Shown: piece after piece, positions 23,155 through 33,760 of the stretch | Numbering within the stretch: position 1 is the first letter of the stretch | Layout: the number at the start of each line of letters is the position of its first letter | Assembly: GCA_032622095.1 (NCBI GenBank) | Contig: CP136065.1 | Coordinates: 116,229,195-116,293,194, forward strand | Direction: 5' to 3' | DNA from: Siphonodentalium dalli | Taxonomy: Eukaryota > Mollusca > Scaphopoda > Gadilida > Siphonodentaliidae | DNA: 64,000 nucleotides | The notes under the pieces: model-generated | The model's database searches: none | Seen by the model: only the letters and a program-made list of their open reading frames with translations | What the model was told of the DNA's origin: nothing | Translations under genes and position numbers: made by a program

Positions 23155-25420
23155 CTTTCACTAACTCGCAAATAGCTAGGAAAAATTTGAAAATATTTCA
23201 ACCACGATCGACCTACAAATTCTAAGAAATATCTCTGAAAAAAAAAAAAAAAAAATGTCGCTTTAACTAACTGGAATAAAAAATAATTCAAGTCGAAACC
23301 TACAAGAGAATTCGGGGAAAAAAAAAAATCACTAAGTGTAAAGGTCAAAGTAATAACCTTGCTGAACGCTGAAAACGTCAAGTGAAAATAGACTAAACTC
23401 AATATCTGAAAAACCGACGCGCTGAAACTTATACAGAAAAACCTAAGTATTTTCTGCCTACTAACTCAGAAATCACTGAAAAACAACATTCATTTTGTAA
23501 TTAAACCTGCGGAAAAAAAAAAAATTCTGCGGAAAAATTTAATTCAAGAAAAATTCTCAAGTCCAACTACGTAAGAAAATTTCTGAAAAATAAAAATTTC
23601 TCAAGTTTGCTGTAAATCAGAACACTGTAAGTCACCTACAATTTAACTACCAAGCTAATACCTACAAATCGCATCAAAATTCAAAATTAATCTGCGATTA
23701 AATATTCAAGTCACCTATTTCCGCTTGCTATCTGACGTCAACTGAAAAAATTTCAAAGTCAGATCTAACCTGATCAATCACACACTACAAACTCAACAAT
23801 GGAAAAATAAATTAATTTTCCACAAAGTCACCAATAAGTCACCTAATTTCAAGTTAATTGTGCCGTCCGGCAACAAAACTGAAATATAATCAATCACGTG
23901 TTGACACAACAACACAAATGAATATTAACATTCACCGTCAACTGAAAGTTGATTCGAAAAATTATTTTCCGAACTTGCTCTGAAAAATCACCTATTTTCG
24001 AGCTATATACTCCACCGTCAACTACAAAATTCTCAAATCACAATTCACCGTCACTGAAAATCAATAAAGATTTTTACAATCACCTATTGTCGCACTATAA
24101 ATTCACCGTCGTCTGAAAATTTGAACACAAATTTCACTTCCGCTTGCATGCTAAGTGTGGACTGGCTGAAAATTTGCAAGTTTTCTTGCCGACAACTGCT
24201 ACTAATTAGTTTGGTTAAGTTAACTTCCACCTAATTAGTGTTGTGAAGAATTTAATTCATGCACCTATCTGATGAAATGAGATGAAAGCAAGCGCGATGC
24301 GTACTCGGCTCACAAAAAAAAAAAATTCAGTGGGAAAGAGGGTGTGGCAGGGGAGGGGTCAGGGTTGACTCACCGTTAACCTGAGACTCCGACAACTGCA
24401 GACTCCGACACCAACTTACCATGTCACGACTATCAACAAACCAAGATGACAACACCTGCTTGTAATACCAGAACTAGTTGGGACAATTTGTCCAACACCA
24501 GGTCTGAAAACTACTAACTTATTAATGCAAAGTCAGAATTGCATTGCATAATGTTGGAGACAAAAGGTATTTATCACACCGTCACAAAAAAGTGACGACC
24601 GAATGTCAAGAAATTTGAAATATTCTCAACCAATTTCGGTTTCAGAAAATCTCTGGTAATATGCAATGATATTCCCCTTGCAATTTATAAGCTGACATTT
24701 GGCCTACATGTATGCATTTATCAACAGATGTCACTTTATGACAATATTTCAGTCAAAGAATAAACTTTGACAGCAAACAATACATAATGTGTGGCTGGAC
24801 TGATATATTATATACCTAACTACACCTATAGTTACCTAAACAAAAGCTAATAATTAGCTTTAAAGGCTACTAAAGTTGATCAGAATATTTGAAAACAAAC
24901 TCACGTGTTACTGTTTACATTTTTGTGTTCTGACCAAAATGTGACCCAGTTGAAACGAAACGAAACCACGGACTACAAAAATCCGGAAAACACAACTTTA
25001 CCGGGTTTCAATTTACCAAAATCCGAACCACGATATATTGGCAGAGTAACAAATCGAATTTAATGCCTGGACGTTGCCCAAACGCTAAAAACGACTAAAC
25101 AGAGCTGACAATACAAAAATTTAGACATAATTATGATATTAAAGGAATACAGCCACACCAAAACAATGTGTTTACAAATTTCACTGAATAACATGAAAAT
25201 TTTAAATTTTCAACAAAATTCATCAATTTTCAACAGAATTTATGTTTTTTATGCATTTTTTAGCATAAAACTGTTCAAATCTGATTGTCTCTTCCACTCC
25301 AACGCTGAATATCTCCAGAAATCCTGATTGTCATTTTTTTTTAGACCGAAAACACGAAATTTCACCAAGTTCCAATTTTCACGCCAATTTCAAAGTTCCA
25401 CACTATACTCAGAGATTAAA
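23155..25420 (-). other. Long non-coding leader of the gypsy element
   Basis: The 2.27 kb between the primer-binding site and the polyprotein start holds no minus-strand frame above about 95 codons. It is rich in short A-runs and recurring 'tctgaaaaatt' and 'caccgtcaactgaaa' phrases. Gag capsid would normally lie here, and either it is absent or it has decayed beyond recognition. The RNA packaging signal is expected in this region. Confidence 0.7.
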
Positions 25421-25439
25421 GCTATACACGTGGGCGCCA
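25421..25439 (-). promoter_or_regulatory. tRNA primer-binding site
   Basis: Minus strand 'tggcgcccacgtgtatagc' begins one base inside the 5' LTR. The TGGCGCCCA start resembles sites complementary to the 3' end of a lysine tRNA. The match beyond about 9-10 bases is weak, so the tRNA identity is tentative. Confidence 0.7.
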
Positions 25440-25440
25440 T

Positions 25441-26572
25441 TGTGGTAGAGCACAGGGGTGGGTCTTAAGTGAACCATGTCGCTATCACAAACATTTATGG
25501 GCTCTGAGTCTTAACATCTGGCAGGGTCTATAGAAAGCTGAGCCTACCTTTAAAAGTCTTCATCATGCATTTATTCGATACTTATCATCATGCAATACTA
25601 AACGGAACACAATCCAAACATCACAAGACACATGGATGACATCACATAACATCCACACAGACAGCTTGACAGCAACATCACAACATCGAACATCCAACAT
25701 CAATCGAGAGATGTCCAACGAGAAAAAGGACCCTGGTGAACAAATACATAGGTTGTAGTTGCTGCCGAATAAATATCCAGTATGGATATTAATAAATATG
25801 TGAAATGTGTTTGTGTCAAAAACCAACTTCCCTATTGTCGATATAAACAACTATTTTGACACAATCCTAACTGTGACGAACAGTTAGAAATAAAACCTAC
25901 ATGCTAGTATAAAAGGTAGATTATGAACGCAGCGTGCGATTTCCAACATCCATACATTATGGGGCAAATATATTTATGCAAATGTGACAACACTAAAGTT
26001 TCAAAACCGAAGACAATATTATTAAAATACAAGCTATAATAACGGGTGACAACATATAACAAATATTACATACCATCCTTTGGAAAGCATAGGTCAGATG
26101 TCATAACATAGTATTACTTCTTAAACTTATTAAACATTCTTCGAGCATGAAGAAATTAGGATAACACTGAGAGTGTTATACGATGTAGCGATGTTTACAC
26201 CTTGGTGACGAAATACGGACTGAGAAAGCGCGGTAAATAAGCCTACCTGTAATTGGCTAAAACACCTCAGTGTCCGATAGTTAGATCTCAGATTGGGCGG
26301 TAAATAAAAGGTAGAGAATAGAGTGGATGAGATATTGGGCGAAAGTAGAAATAGGAAATAGCAAAATACAGATCAGCGATAAGACTAGAAAACGGGGAAT
26401 GTGCAGAACGGAATAGCGCGACATGGAATGAACCAAGTACGCGGAATGAAATGATTACAATGCGGCTATGAAATGTATATTAGTGAGTTAGGTTTAATAA
26501 CTTAGTTAGTATACATGTGTAGCATGTAATAAAGGCATATACTGATTTGGTATATAAAATAGCACAATCACA
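25441..26572 (-). repeat. 5' LTR
   Basis: 1132 bp with TG/CA ends. It would carry the promoter on the minus strand, and 'tatataaaatag' (26551) reads as a possible A/T-rich core only on the plus strand. Nearly identical to 16261-17392. Confidence 0.95.
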
Positions 26573-26653
26573 TTAATTTAGACAGTGTCTAGTCGCATGG
26601 TGTTGGTTATGTTGAAAGGGGACACCTACATGAAACTGTGCAGGCATGATATA
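26573..26653. repeat. 81-bp flanking duplication, right copy
   Basis: Identical to 16180-16260 and begins at the first base after the LTR. Past 26653 the sequence continues as the interrupted 381-bp unit (compare 15860 onward: 'ggcaactaccc'). Confidence 0.95.
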
Positions 26654-28940
26654 TGCATGCACGGACCACTGATCATTGTATGATTGTAAGACCGGGATAC
26701 TTTGCCACCCGATCTCGCCTTAGAAACGGTTACTAGGCAACTACCCGAAATTTGCATGATAAACGAATTCTAGCTTATAACGTTGTAATTATACATCAGC
26801 GAATTGCGTTTCGATGCAACCAATATCCTAATGTGAAATTAAGATATACCTGACCATGCGCGAGTAAGTCAACTTGATATGCGATAGACTTTTTGCTGCA
26901 TGTGGAACAACAGACTGATATTACAGAGACCAGAAACAACGTAATTTCCCGTAACATATCGTGGCCACATTGTTCAAGTAAGCTGTCTAGATTGTGTCTA
27001 CTGTACTAACATGTGAAACATGCAACAAAATGTCATATATAGCGCCACATTTCACTTAAACGCATTTAAAAAAATGAATTATAGCCTGCGCCCATGCGCA
27101 TATTTTCCTAGCCGTTTCTAGCGGGCAGCCAATCCACATAGACATCTTTGCTAGCGCTGACTTCAATAGGCCAATTTAAATATATATATATTAGTGGGTA
27201 TGTCATGTATAAGTACTCTCCCCTGCCTAATAATAGTGATGGCCAAATAATAGTGATGGTGCACATTTTCGGGTGTTATTAATAATAGTGATGGTGCCAA
27301 ATAATAGTGATGGCGCACAATGATGGCATTTTACCATATTTCTACTATAAATGAAGCAGAATGTAGGCCTTAATTAATTTGGCATTGTTGGGCAAGTTCC
27401 CATGCATGCAAGTTGTTCTCATTGGCTCCTTTAATAATGACAGTAAGTAATTTGGTAACAGTACCAGTCTGAGTAAGGTAAAGTACTGTTAATTCAACCA
27501 GTTCTATAATGCGAAAAACAAATATAGTGGGGAAACTTCTATTATTATTTATGATAAATAAAGTTCGGCATTTTGATCAGTGACAATGAGTAAAAGGTGG
27601 AACTTGCGGGAAATTAGTTGGCATATCGGTTGCATCATCCATCAATATTTCGCTCGAGATGTAAATTAGAGTTATCTTTCTTATGTCGCACATCGGCTAT
27701 TTAAAATCCGATATAAAACTTAAATCCGACATAAAACGTAAGTTGTGGTTAATAATGTGGAACTGTTGCCAAGTCATCGCATTCATAATTAAACTGTGCT
27801 TTGAATACACGGACATGTTATTGTATTGCTTTATTGCATAGATTTAAATACATGTTCCTGTGTACACACAGAAGCTACTGCGGTGTCGTAACTTTCCATT
27901 TATAGCCAAAACCAGTCACGCATGTGTGCACACGACTCACAGCTTCTGTGTCTTCATGATAGCGCATAATTGGGTCACGATAACAGTATTGTTTGGAGAA
28001 GTCGGCCACGTCAAGTTAAATTAGTTCATCAGTTGTCACTCAGATTAGTTTCACTGATTATTTTATAATATAAGCCTGGTGATGTGATTTTAGCATTAAG
28101 TCCCGTTTTGATAGTAGAAGTCGGTTCCGTCCCAACGATAATTAGTTGTCACTGTGTGATTATAAGCTTTGATGAGTTGTAATTAACTGCGATAATCCGT
28201 CTGTTTATACACGGACATCATGATCTAGAGGCCTAAATCCTGTTAGGAATGAGATTCTCCCACATTCCTGTCAACTTGTCAAGTGCACTTCTATTTTTTT
28301 TAGTGAGCTGCACGTTTTTTCTAACTTTTTGACTGAAAATTCCGCGACTTTGCAAGAACTTTAAATAATCGTGATGGCGCCTAATAATCGTGATGCTGTC
28401 GTATTTTTCTTTAAATAAATAAACGTGACGTCACGTTTATTTGGCAGGAGAGAGTACGTTATAAACCATTTATTTGTCATTGCGCTAGTCTGCGCATGCG
28501 CGAATAATTCAACTTCATATGCGATAGACCCTTCCCCATATGTAGCAGAACACTGGTTAATATACGCGAGGGTAATTTAAACTGAAATTGTGTGTCTAAA
28601 TTATGTCTGTTCTGTACACACACGGGGAACACGAAATTATATGCCGTAAATATAGCGGCACAGTTCGCTTAAAATATCGTATGTTTTTGTAGATTATATG
28701 CTATGCGCATGCGCATATATTTTTACCCGATACTAGCGGTCAACCATTTCATACGCACCATGGGCGCCGATGACATATGTGGGGGAAATTTAAATATAAA
28801 TCAGTGGGTCTGACGCTCGTTATACTATATATAAATTTGCTACCGAATCATGTCGTCGCTGCACCGAAATATCGGTGTTACGGGATATAGTCACGGTTCG
28901 TTTGCACCTAAATATCGGTGTTACGGGTTCAAAGGGTTAA
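26654..28940. repeat. Right part of the TTAA segment: diverged direct repeats
   Basis: A block at about 26855-27205 ('atgcgatagac', 'tagcgggcagccaatcc', 'tttaaatatatatat') is repeated with many changes at about 28490-28810 ('atgcgatagac', 'tagcggtcaacca', 'tttaaatataaatc'). The element at 27208-28463 sits between them. Several 'gcgcatgcgc' palindromes occur. No gene is seen. Confidence 0.6.
27208..28463. mobile_element. Inverted-end element, 'TATAAGTACTCTCCCCTGCC'
   Basis: The left end 'tataagtactctcccctgcc' and the reverse complement of the right end ('tataacgtactctctcctgcc') match imperfectly over about 33 bp. Just inside are repeated 'aataatagtgatgg' motifs on the left (27229, 27247, 27284, 27300) and 'aataatcgtgatg' on the right (28364, 28382). 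The right side has a 'gtgacgtcac' palindrome. No transposase frame is present. Confidence 0.6.
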
Positions 28941-29019
28941 GCTGATCTGTATCCTCATAGAACAAAATAACTTTTTGGTCTTTCACCACAAATTTTCTTG
29001 GAATTACTAAATACATGCC

Positions 29020-29033
29020 GTGACTGACGCAAC
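29020..29033 (+). repeat. 14-bp repeat, copy 2 (GTGACTGACGCAAC)
   Basis: Same orientation as copy 1, 80 bp beyond the right TTAA end of the inserted segment. Copies 1 and 2 would be close neighbours without the insertion. Confidence 0.75.
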
Positions 29034-29172
29034 AGAAATATGACATGGGTTGTTCAGGCTTTTAGCTGTTGACCATTTTCCTTCTCAATCTGAGAGTATT
29101 TAGATCAAATTATTGTTGCACTCTTTACTTTCAACCTTTGGGCAGAGAATAAATAACATTTGTTGTTTCATT

Positions 29173-30260
29173 AGGCCTAAAAAAATAATACCTTTGTTTC
29201 CGCTAACGAGCTAAAAAAAAAAATTAGGGTAGGTAGGTAGGCTTAACTTTTTTTTTTTATAACTTTTTTTTCAGTATCTTTAAAAATAACTGTATAATAC
29301 TTGTCAATAACCCAAACTATGCACTTCTTAGCCCCAATCAGGTTAACCCAGATGACAGAGGAACTAGAAACTCCAATTCTATCTTACATATGCTTTAATA
29401 TTTACATATATACTAGTCTATATACTAAGATAGTCTTTGATAATCCTAATATTTCCTATATGGTCTGGCGACAACTGGAGTCAGTCCAGCACCACTGCAC
29501 TGTTCACATATTGGAGTGACCGTCTTGTACCGATCTCTTAAGGATGGCTTCACAACACCACCTTCTCCGCATTCAGTGAAGGATCTAGGTATTTTTTGGG
29601 GACACCTGTTTTTGGGCAATGATATGCCGAAGGCATAACCTGAAGGCCTGATCGGAGGAATGTTTGGGAAGGGTGACCCCCTGATGATGGTGGGGGTTCT
29701 TCCCCTGGAAAAATTTTGAAAATCCATTGCATTTAGAAATCCTACATGTACATGTAGTACAGAAACAATGTACATGTATTAAGGTAGTAATGACTATATA
29801 TGGTACTAATCTCTATGTTAATTTTTCATTTGGTATTATGAGATCCCACTTGATAACCAGGTTGATTTGATCAAATTGTTAATGTTCCTGTGCTGTAATT
29901 GATTGAAATACTGAAGTCTGAACGCTGAATGATAACATACCGTACCTGAACTCAAATTATTTGAAGTTTTCACAGATGAAAGCTAGATAAAGCCAAACAT
30001 ACTTTACAGTATGATTCCAACTGTTAAACTTAAATCTTTTTGTAAACTCAAATTTCTTATGTCAATATATATAAATATATAAATGTTTTGCATCTTGTTA
30101 TGATATGAATTGGGACGGGGACCTAAATTAAATTTTTTTTAAATCAAACTTCTTTTTTTTGGTCCAATTTTTTTGCAATGGCAATAAAAAGTTTAGGGTC
30201 GGCGGTTTAAAATAGGGTCGGTCGGGTTAGCGGAAACAAACGTATATTTTGTTTAGGCCT
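29173..30260. mobile_element. Non-autonomous element with AGGCCTAAA ends
   Basis: The left end 29173-29207 ('aggcctaaaaaaataatacc' then 'tttgtttccgctaac') and the right end 30226-30260 ('gttagcggaaacaaacgtat' then 'attttgtttaggcct') are inverted repeats with a few mismatches. 'ggtaggtaggc' inside the left end mirrors 'gggtcggtcggg' inside the right. The 1.09-kb interior has no transposase. Confidence 0.8.
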
Positions 30261-30306
30261 TATCAAAATAGATTGGAGGGATATCACTGTGAATGACACT
30301 AGTAGT

Positions 30307-30334
30307 GTGACTGATGCAACGTGACTGATGCAAC
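30307..30334 (+). repeat. 14-bp repeat, copies 3 and 4 in tandem
   Basis: Two perfect head-to-tail copies of 'gtgactgatgcaac'. They lie about 0.87 kb upstream of the first ATG of the transposase-like locus. Confidence 0.85.
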
Positions 30335-31172
30335 ACATTTGTCCGATGTTAGTATTGACAAATTTAGGTCCTGTGTTACTTAGATGCATACATATTTATG
30401 CTTAAAATGGCTATACCTAGGTATTTTCTGTAATTTAAAATAAAAATAATAGACTGATTTCATATATTACATGTACATGTAGCCTACATGTAAATGAAAT
30501 GACAATGCTTTAATCTAAAAACCTATATTAAAACATTAAATTTATTTATAGTTGGGTATAGGTAAGTTGCTACAGGGGTTCAAACAAAGCAGCATTTTTG
30601 CAGGCATGTGCTCCCCAAGTGTGTTCACCCAAAGGCACCATAAAAGTTGACACCACTAAACCTGTCACCACTCTAGTATCAGGTGGACAAGACCAAAAGT
30701 AAATATGTCACACTGGGCGCACAATCATGCATGCTTCAAACACAGCATGTATCAGTTTAACTTTATTTGCACAGTGCTTGATTAAATTATAATTCTTGGA
30801 GTATAGTTGCAGGCACATGCTCTCCCAGTGTGTTCACCCCAAGGCAGCATGAAAGTTGACACCTCTAAATAACCTGTCACCTTCCTAGTATCAGACAGGC
30901 AGGACCAAAAGTAAATATACCATGCTGGGGACACATTCAAAGACCCCATGTATTACTTACAATTTATCTGTGCAGTGTTAATTAAATTATAGTTCCTGCT
31001 GCTCTAGAGCAATAAATTGTCTCCGAATTGATTCAATTGAACAAGTGACATAAAATCAGATATCAATTGGCTGGTGTTTGGATTGAGAAGTGATTATGCA
31101 ATCTAGTATGAGATTATCAGGTGCCTTGTCTTATTTGGAATTATTCCACAATTTATCTCGCAATTTAATGAA
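30335..31172 (+). other. Upstream region of the transposase-like locus
   Basis: Non-coding. A diverged duplicate pair is visible: 'caggcatgtgctccccaagtg' near 30601 with 'gttgacacc...cctgtcacc' recurs as 'caggcacatgctctcccagtg' near 30810 with the same following phrases. This is a tandem duplication of about 210 bp. Confidence 0.6.
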
Positions 31173-31803
31173 ATGGCTCTTACTGGTGCTGAAAGACAAG
31201 CTAAAAGAAGAAAAAAACTGAAAGAAAGTTCTACCTTAGTCCAAGTCTTCTTGTACTAAAACCAGCTAAGATATTGGGATGGCGATTTGCTGTTTTTAAA
31301 GACCGGCACCTCCATCCCAATATCTTAGCCGGTTTTAGTACGAGAAGACTTGGACTAGTTCTACCTATGACATGTACAAAGAGAAGAATAAGGAAGAACA
31401 GCGCAAAAGCAGAATGCGAAAGCGAGAAATTGAGCAATCTCATTCTACTGAAAAGCAAGAAATACTTCGAAAAGAAAGGAATGAACAATCCAGAGTTAGA
31501 ATGGCAAAAAGCAGAGAGTTGAGGAAACAAAATGCACAACCGGAGAAAGAACCATTCAGTAGTGCAGTTGCATTAGCTGTAGCTAGAGCAAAGCGGGCAT
31601 TACCACAAACACCAAGGAGAAAATCTGCTGTTTGTAGGAAGTTATTTATGAAATCTTCAATTCTATCACAAGATGAAAACAAAGAAGTGAAACCGGTCAG
31701 CAGTAATGCCATTAAAGATGAGACAATACAGAAAGTACAATCATTCTATGAACGAGATGACATCAGCAGGCAAGCTCCGGGGCGAAAAGACTATCACTCT
31801 TAA
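31173..31803 (+). pseudogene. Broken 5' part of the transposase-like gene
   Basis: An ATG at 31173 opens 'MALTGAERQAKRRKK', which I recall as a common start of uncharacterised invertebrate proteins of this kind. After 21 codons the frame is cut by a 121-bp foldback MITE (31237-31357) with a 9-bp target duplication, a net gain of 130 bp that shifts the frame. Beyond it the frame resumes (31367-31803): a Lys/Arg/Glu-rich stretch (31372-31520), 'AVALAVARAKRALP', then 'YERDDISRQAPGRKD', and stops at 31803. The next section lies in another frame from about 31790, so one base is lost or gained there. Two separate lesions argue for a non-functional 5' part unless the frameshift is a sequencing error. 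Confidence 0.6.
31237..31357. mobile_element. 121-bp foldback MITE inside the transposase-like frame
   Basis: Almost entirely two inverted arms ('tagtccaagtcttcttgtac' ... 'gtacgagaagacttggacta') with a loop around 'ttgctgtttttaaagaccgg'. The flanks carry identical 9-bp copies of 'gttctacct' (31228-31236 and 31358-31366). A 9-bp duplication fits Mutator-like elements best, while hAT gives 8. Confidence 0.9.
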
Positions 31804-33301
31804 AGATGAAGATGGAACTAAGAAAAAGATTCAAGTTAGACATTTGACTTGTTCTGTCATGGAAGTATTTGCACTGTTCAAGAAGGAAAATCCCGATATC
31901 ATAGGCAAGAGCAAATTCTGTGATCTCAGACCAAGACATGTGTTACTCAGTTCCAAGCTGCCACATAATGTTTGCCTTTGCAAATATCATGCTAACTTCA
32001 TATATGCAATGGAAGCTCTACATCTTTCAAATCCTGATATTCCAAAATATTGTCAGGATTTACCAGAAAGGTTGATTTGCAAAGAAGGAAAGGAGGACTG
32101 TTGGCTGAATAAATGTGATAGTTGCAAAGATTGCAAATTATTCTTGGACATGGTTTCAAATATAGACGATGTCAAAGATGTGACATGGTTTGTGTGGAAG
32201 AATGACAAAGATGACAAATTATGTAAAGTAGTCGAAGAAGGTCATGTTCAAAATCTGATTGACTATACAGTGTCAATTCTTCCGGAGTTCATGCAGCACT
32301 GTTACGTTAAGAGGGCACAGTCCAAATCATATAACGAGGAACGAGAAAGGAATGAAGGAGAGAGAAATCATGCTCTCATTCAAGTAGATTTCTCCGAAAA
32401 CTATACATGTTTATTCCAGGATGAGATCCAGAGTGCGCATTGGAATCAAAGGCAAGTGAGCTTGTTCACCTCTGCCATGTATATTTCAGGCAAAGTATTT
32501 CCCCAGGTTGCAGTATCTGACAATCTGACTCATTCAAAAGAAACAGTGATACCATATATGGACAAAATACTTGAAGATCTACCGGACAATGTAGAAAGTG
32601 TATCAATTTGGTCAGATGGCCCGTCTTCTCAGTTTAAAAACAAGTATGTAGCTGCGTCAATCTGTGTTCTTGAACAAAAACATAATATAAGGATATCATG
32701 GAATTTCTTTGCCACATCACATGGCAAAGGACCAGTAGATGGCATAGGTGGCGCAGTTAAAAGACATGTCTGGAATACTGTGCACACTCGAAAGGCTGAA
32801 GTTCAAAGTGCAAAATCGTTCACTCAAGTTGCGCAGGACATGAACATTCAAGTAACAGAGGTGTCTAATGAGGAAATCATTCGAAGGCATAAGGAACTTA
32901 ATCTGGAGACTGTCTTTGCTGATGCACCTATTGTTAAAGGTATCAAGTCATTCCACCACTTGGAAGTCACCAACAATGGGATTAATGGATTTCTCTTATC
33001 ACGGGGAGCTATCTTGTGCAACACATCACAAGAACAAGACAATACTCAAATTACGGATGCCACATACATAGCCATTTCTGATTGGTGTCTTGTTGAATAT
33101 GATGGAGCATATTTCCCCGGGGAAGTTCAATCTGTCCACAATGACAGTTATGAAGTATCTGTGATGGTGAAAGCTGGGAACTATTGGAAATGGCCAGCTA
33201 ATGAGGACAAAATATTCTATGAGAAAGAGAAAGTTATGAAAAGACTCAGTGCTCCAACAATAGTAAATTCAAGAGACCATTACAATTTCAAAGACTTGTA
33301 A
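31706..33301 (+). CDS. Transposase-like protein, main ORF (531 codons)
   Basis: Open for 531 codons. True homology probably starts near 31790, where this frame takes over from the upstream one, so the ATG at 31706 is only the first in frame. The N-terminal third is Cys-rich (CLCKYHANF, CWLNKCDSCKDCKLF), as in a zinc-binding fold. Then come 'IQVDFSENYTCLFQDEIQ', 'VSIWSDGPSSQFKNKY' and 'FFATSHGKGPVDGIGG'. The spaced Asp residues in this order look like an RNase-H-fold DDE nuclease. I recall similar lone proteins in many invertebrates but cannot name the superfamily. It lies between clusters of a 14-bp repeat and may be an element gene or one kept by the host. Good length and no internal stops suggest recent activity or constraint. 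Confidence 0.65.
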   Translation: MPLKMRQYRKYNHSMNEMTSAGKLRGEKTITLKDEDGTKKKIQVRHLTCSVMEVFALFKKENPDIIGKSKFCDLRPRHVLLSSKLPHNVCLCKYHANFIYAMEALHLSNPDIPKYCQDLPERLICKEGKEDCWLNKCDSCKDCKLFLDMVSNIDDVKDVTWFVWKNDKDDKLCKVVEEGHVQNLIDYTVSILPEFMQHCYVKRAQSKSYNEERERNEGERNHALIQVDFSENYTCLFQDEIQSAHWNQRQVSLFTSAMYISGKVFPQVAVSDNLTHSKETVIPYMDKILEDLPDNVESVSIWSDGPSSQFKNKYVAASICVLEQKHNIRISWNFFATSHGKGPVDGIGGAVKRHVWNTVHTRKAEVQSAKSFTQVAQDMNIQVTEVSNEEIIRRHKELNLETVFADAPIVKGIKSFHHLEVTNNGINGFLLSRGAILCNTSQEQDNTQITDATYIAISDWCLVEYDGAYFPGEVQSVHNDSYEVSVMVKAGNYWKWPANEDKIFYEKEKVMKRLSAPTIVNSRDHYNFKDL

Positions 33302-33559
33302 ATATTAACTGAACTGGAAAGTTATAACTGATCTTCAATTTCACATGTGTTGTACCGTGTTCAGTTATTGATATTATATTGGATTTTATGTTTTTTTAAG
33401 ATTACAAGGTGGATTATCGAAGTATCAGTAAGTAAAGTAATTACTCTGTATAAAATCAAAGAAGTTCTCACTGACATTTGGAATATGTTTATTATGATAA
33501 TTATTTGATATGTTTAATTAAAACATACAGTGGAATCCAGTTTCTTGTATTTTGATAAT
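33302..33559 (+). other. 3' flank of the transposase-like ORF
   Basis: AT-rich and non-coding. No clear AATAAA is seen before the second repeat cluster. Confidence 0.4.
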
Positions 33560-33609
33560 GTGACTGACTCAACATGATGTGACTGACACAACATGTGACC
33601 GACGCAACA
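33560..33609 (+). repeat. 14-bp repeat, copies 5-7
   Basis: GTGACTGACTCAAC (33560), GTGACTGACACAAC (33579) and GTGACCGACGCAAC (33596), all in the same orientation, 259 bp after the ORF. Confidence 0.8.
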
Positions 33610-33760
33610 GTTTTGAGGACCCTTAAACTTTTAGTTAATAAGTGGGCCCCTTTATTTCTCTTCTCGTGTCAATAGAACACCCACTAGAGAGGAAGTTTGT
33701 GAGAGCTTGTATCTTTCTTTCCATTCGTAAAGTTGTAGCAACAATAACATGTAGTTTACT

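Larger units (their letters stand above)
16261..26572 (-). mobile_element. Young full-length Ty3/gypsy LTR retrotransposon
   Basis: A 10,312-bp element on the minus strand. It has two 1132-bp LTRs with TG...CA ends, a primer-binding site inside the 5' LTR (25421-25439), a 2.27-kb non-coding leader, one uninterrupted 1691-codon frame, a 686-bp 3' region and a polypurine tract (17393-17404) next to the 3' LTR. The LTRs differ at about 3 of 1132 positions (16473/25653 and 17386-17387/26566-26567), which implies recent insertion. Domain order protease, reverse transcriptase, RNase H, integrase defines the Ty3/gypsy (Metaviridae) type. No envelope gene is seen. Confidence 0.95.
15728..28940. mobile_element. 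TTAA-bounded piggyBac-like composite segment
   Basis: The left end 'ttaaccctttgaaccc' (15728-15743) and right end 'gggttcaaagggttaa' (28925-28940) are perfect 16-bp inverted repeats that include TTAA. piggyBac elements insert at TTAA and often have CCCTTTG-type ends, and a second clear example is at 42070. Own sequence is about 2.9 kb and shows no transposase. The rest is the gypsy element at 16261-26572 and a smaller element at 27208-28463. It could be one element or two ends brought together by chance. The 16-bp match makes chance unlikely. Confidence 0.65.
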
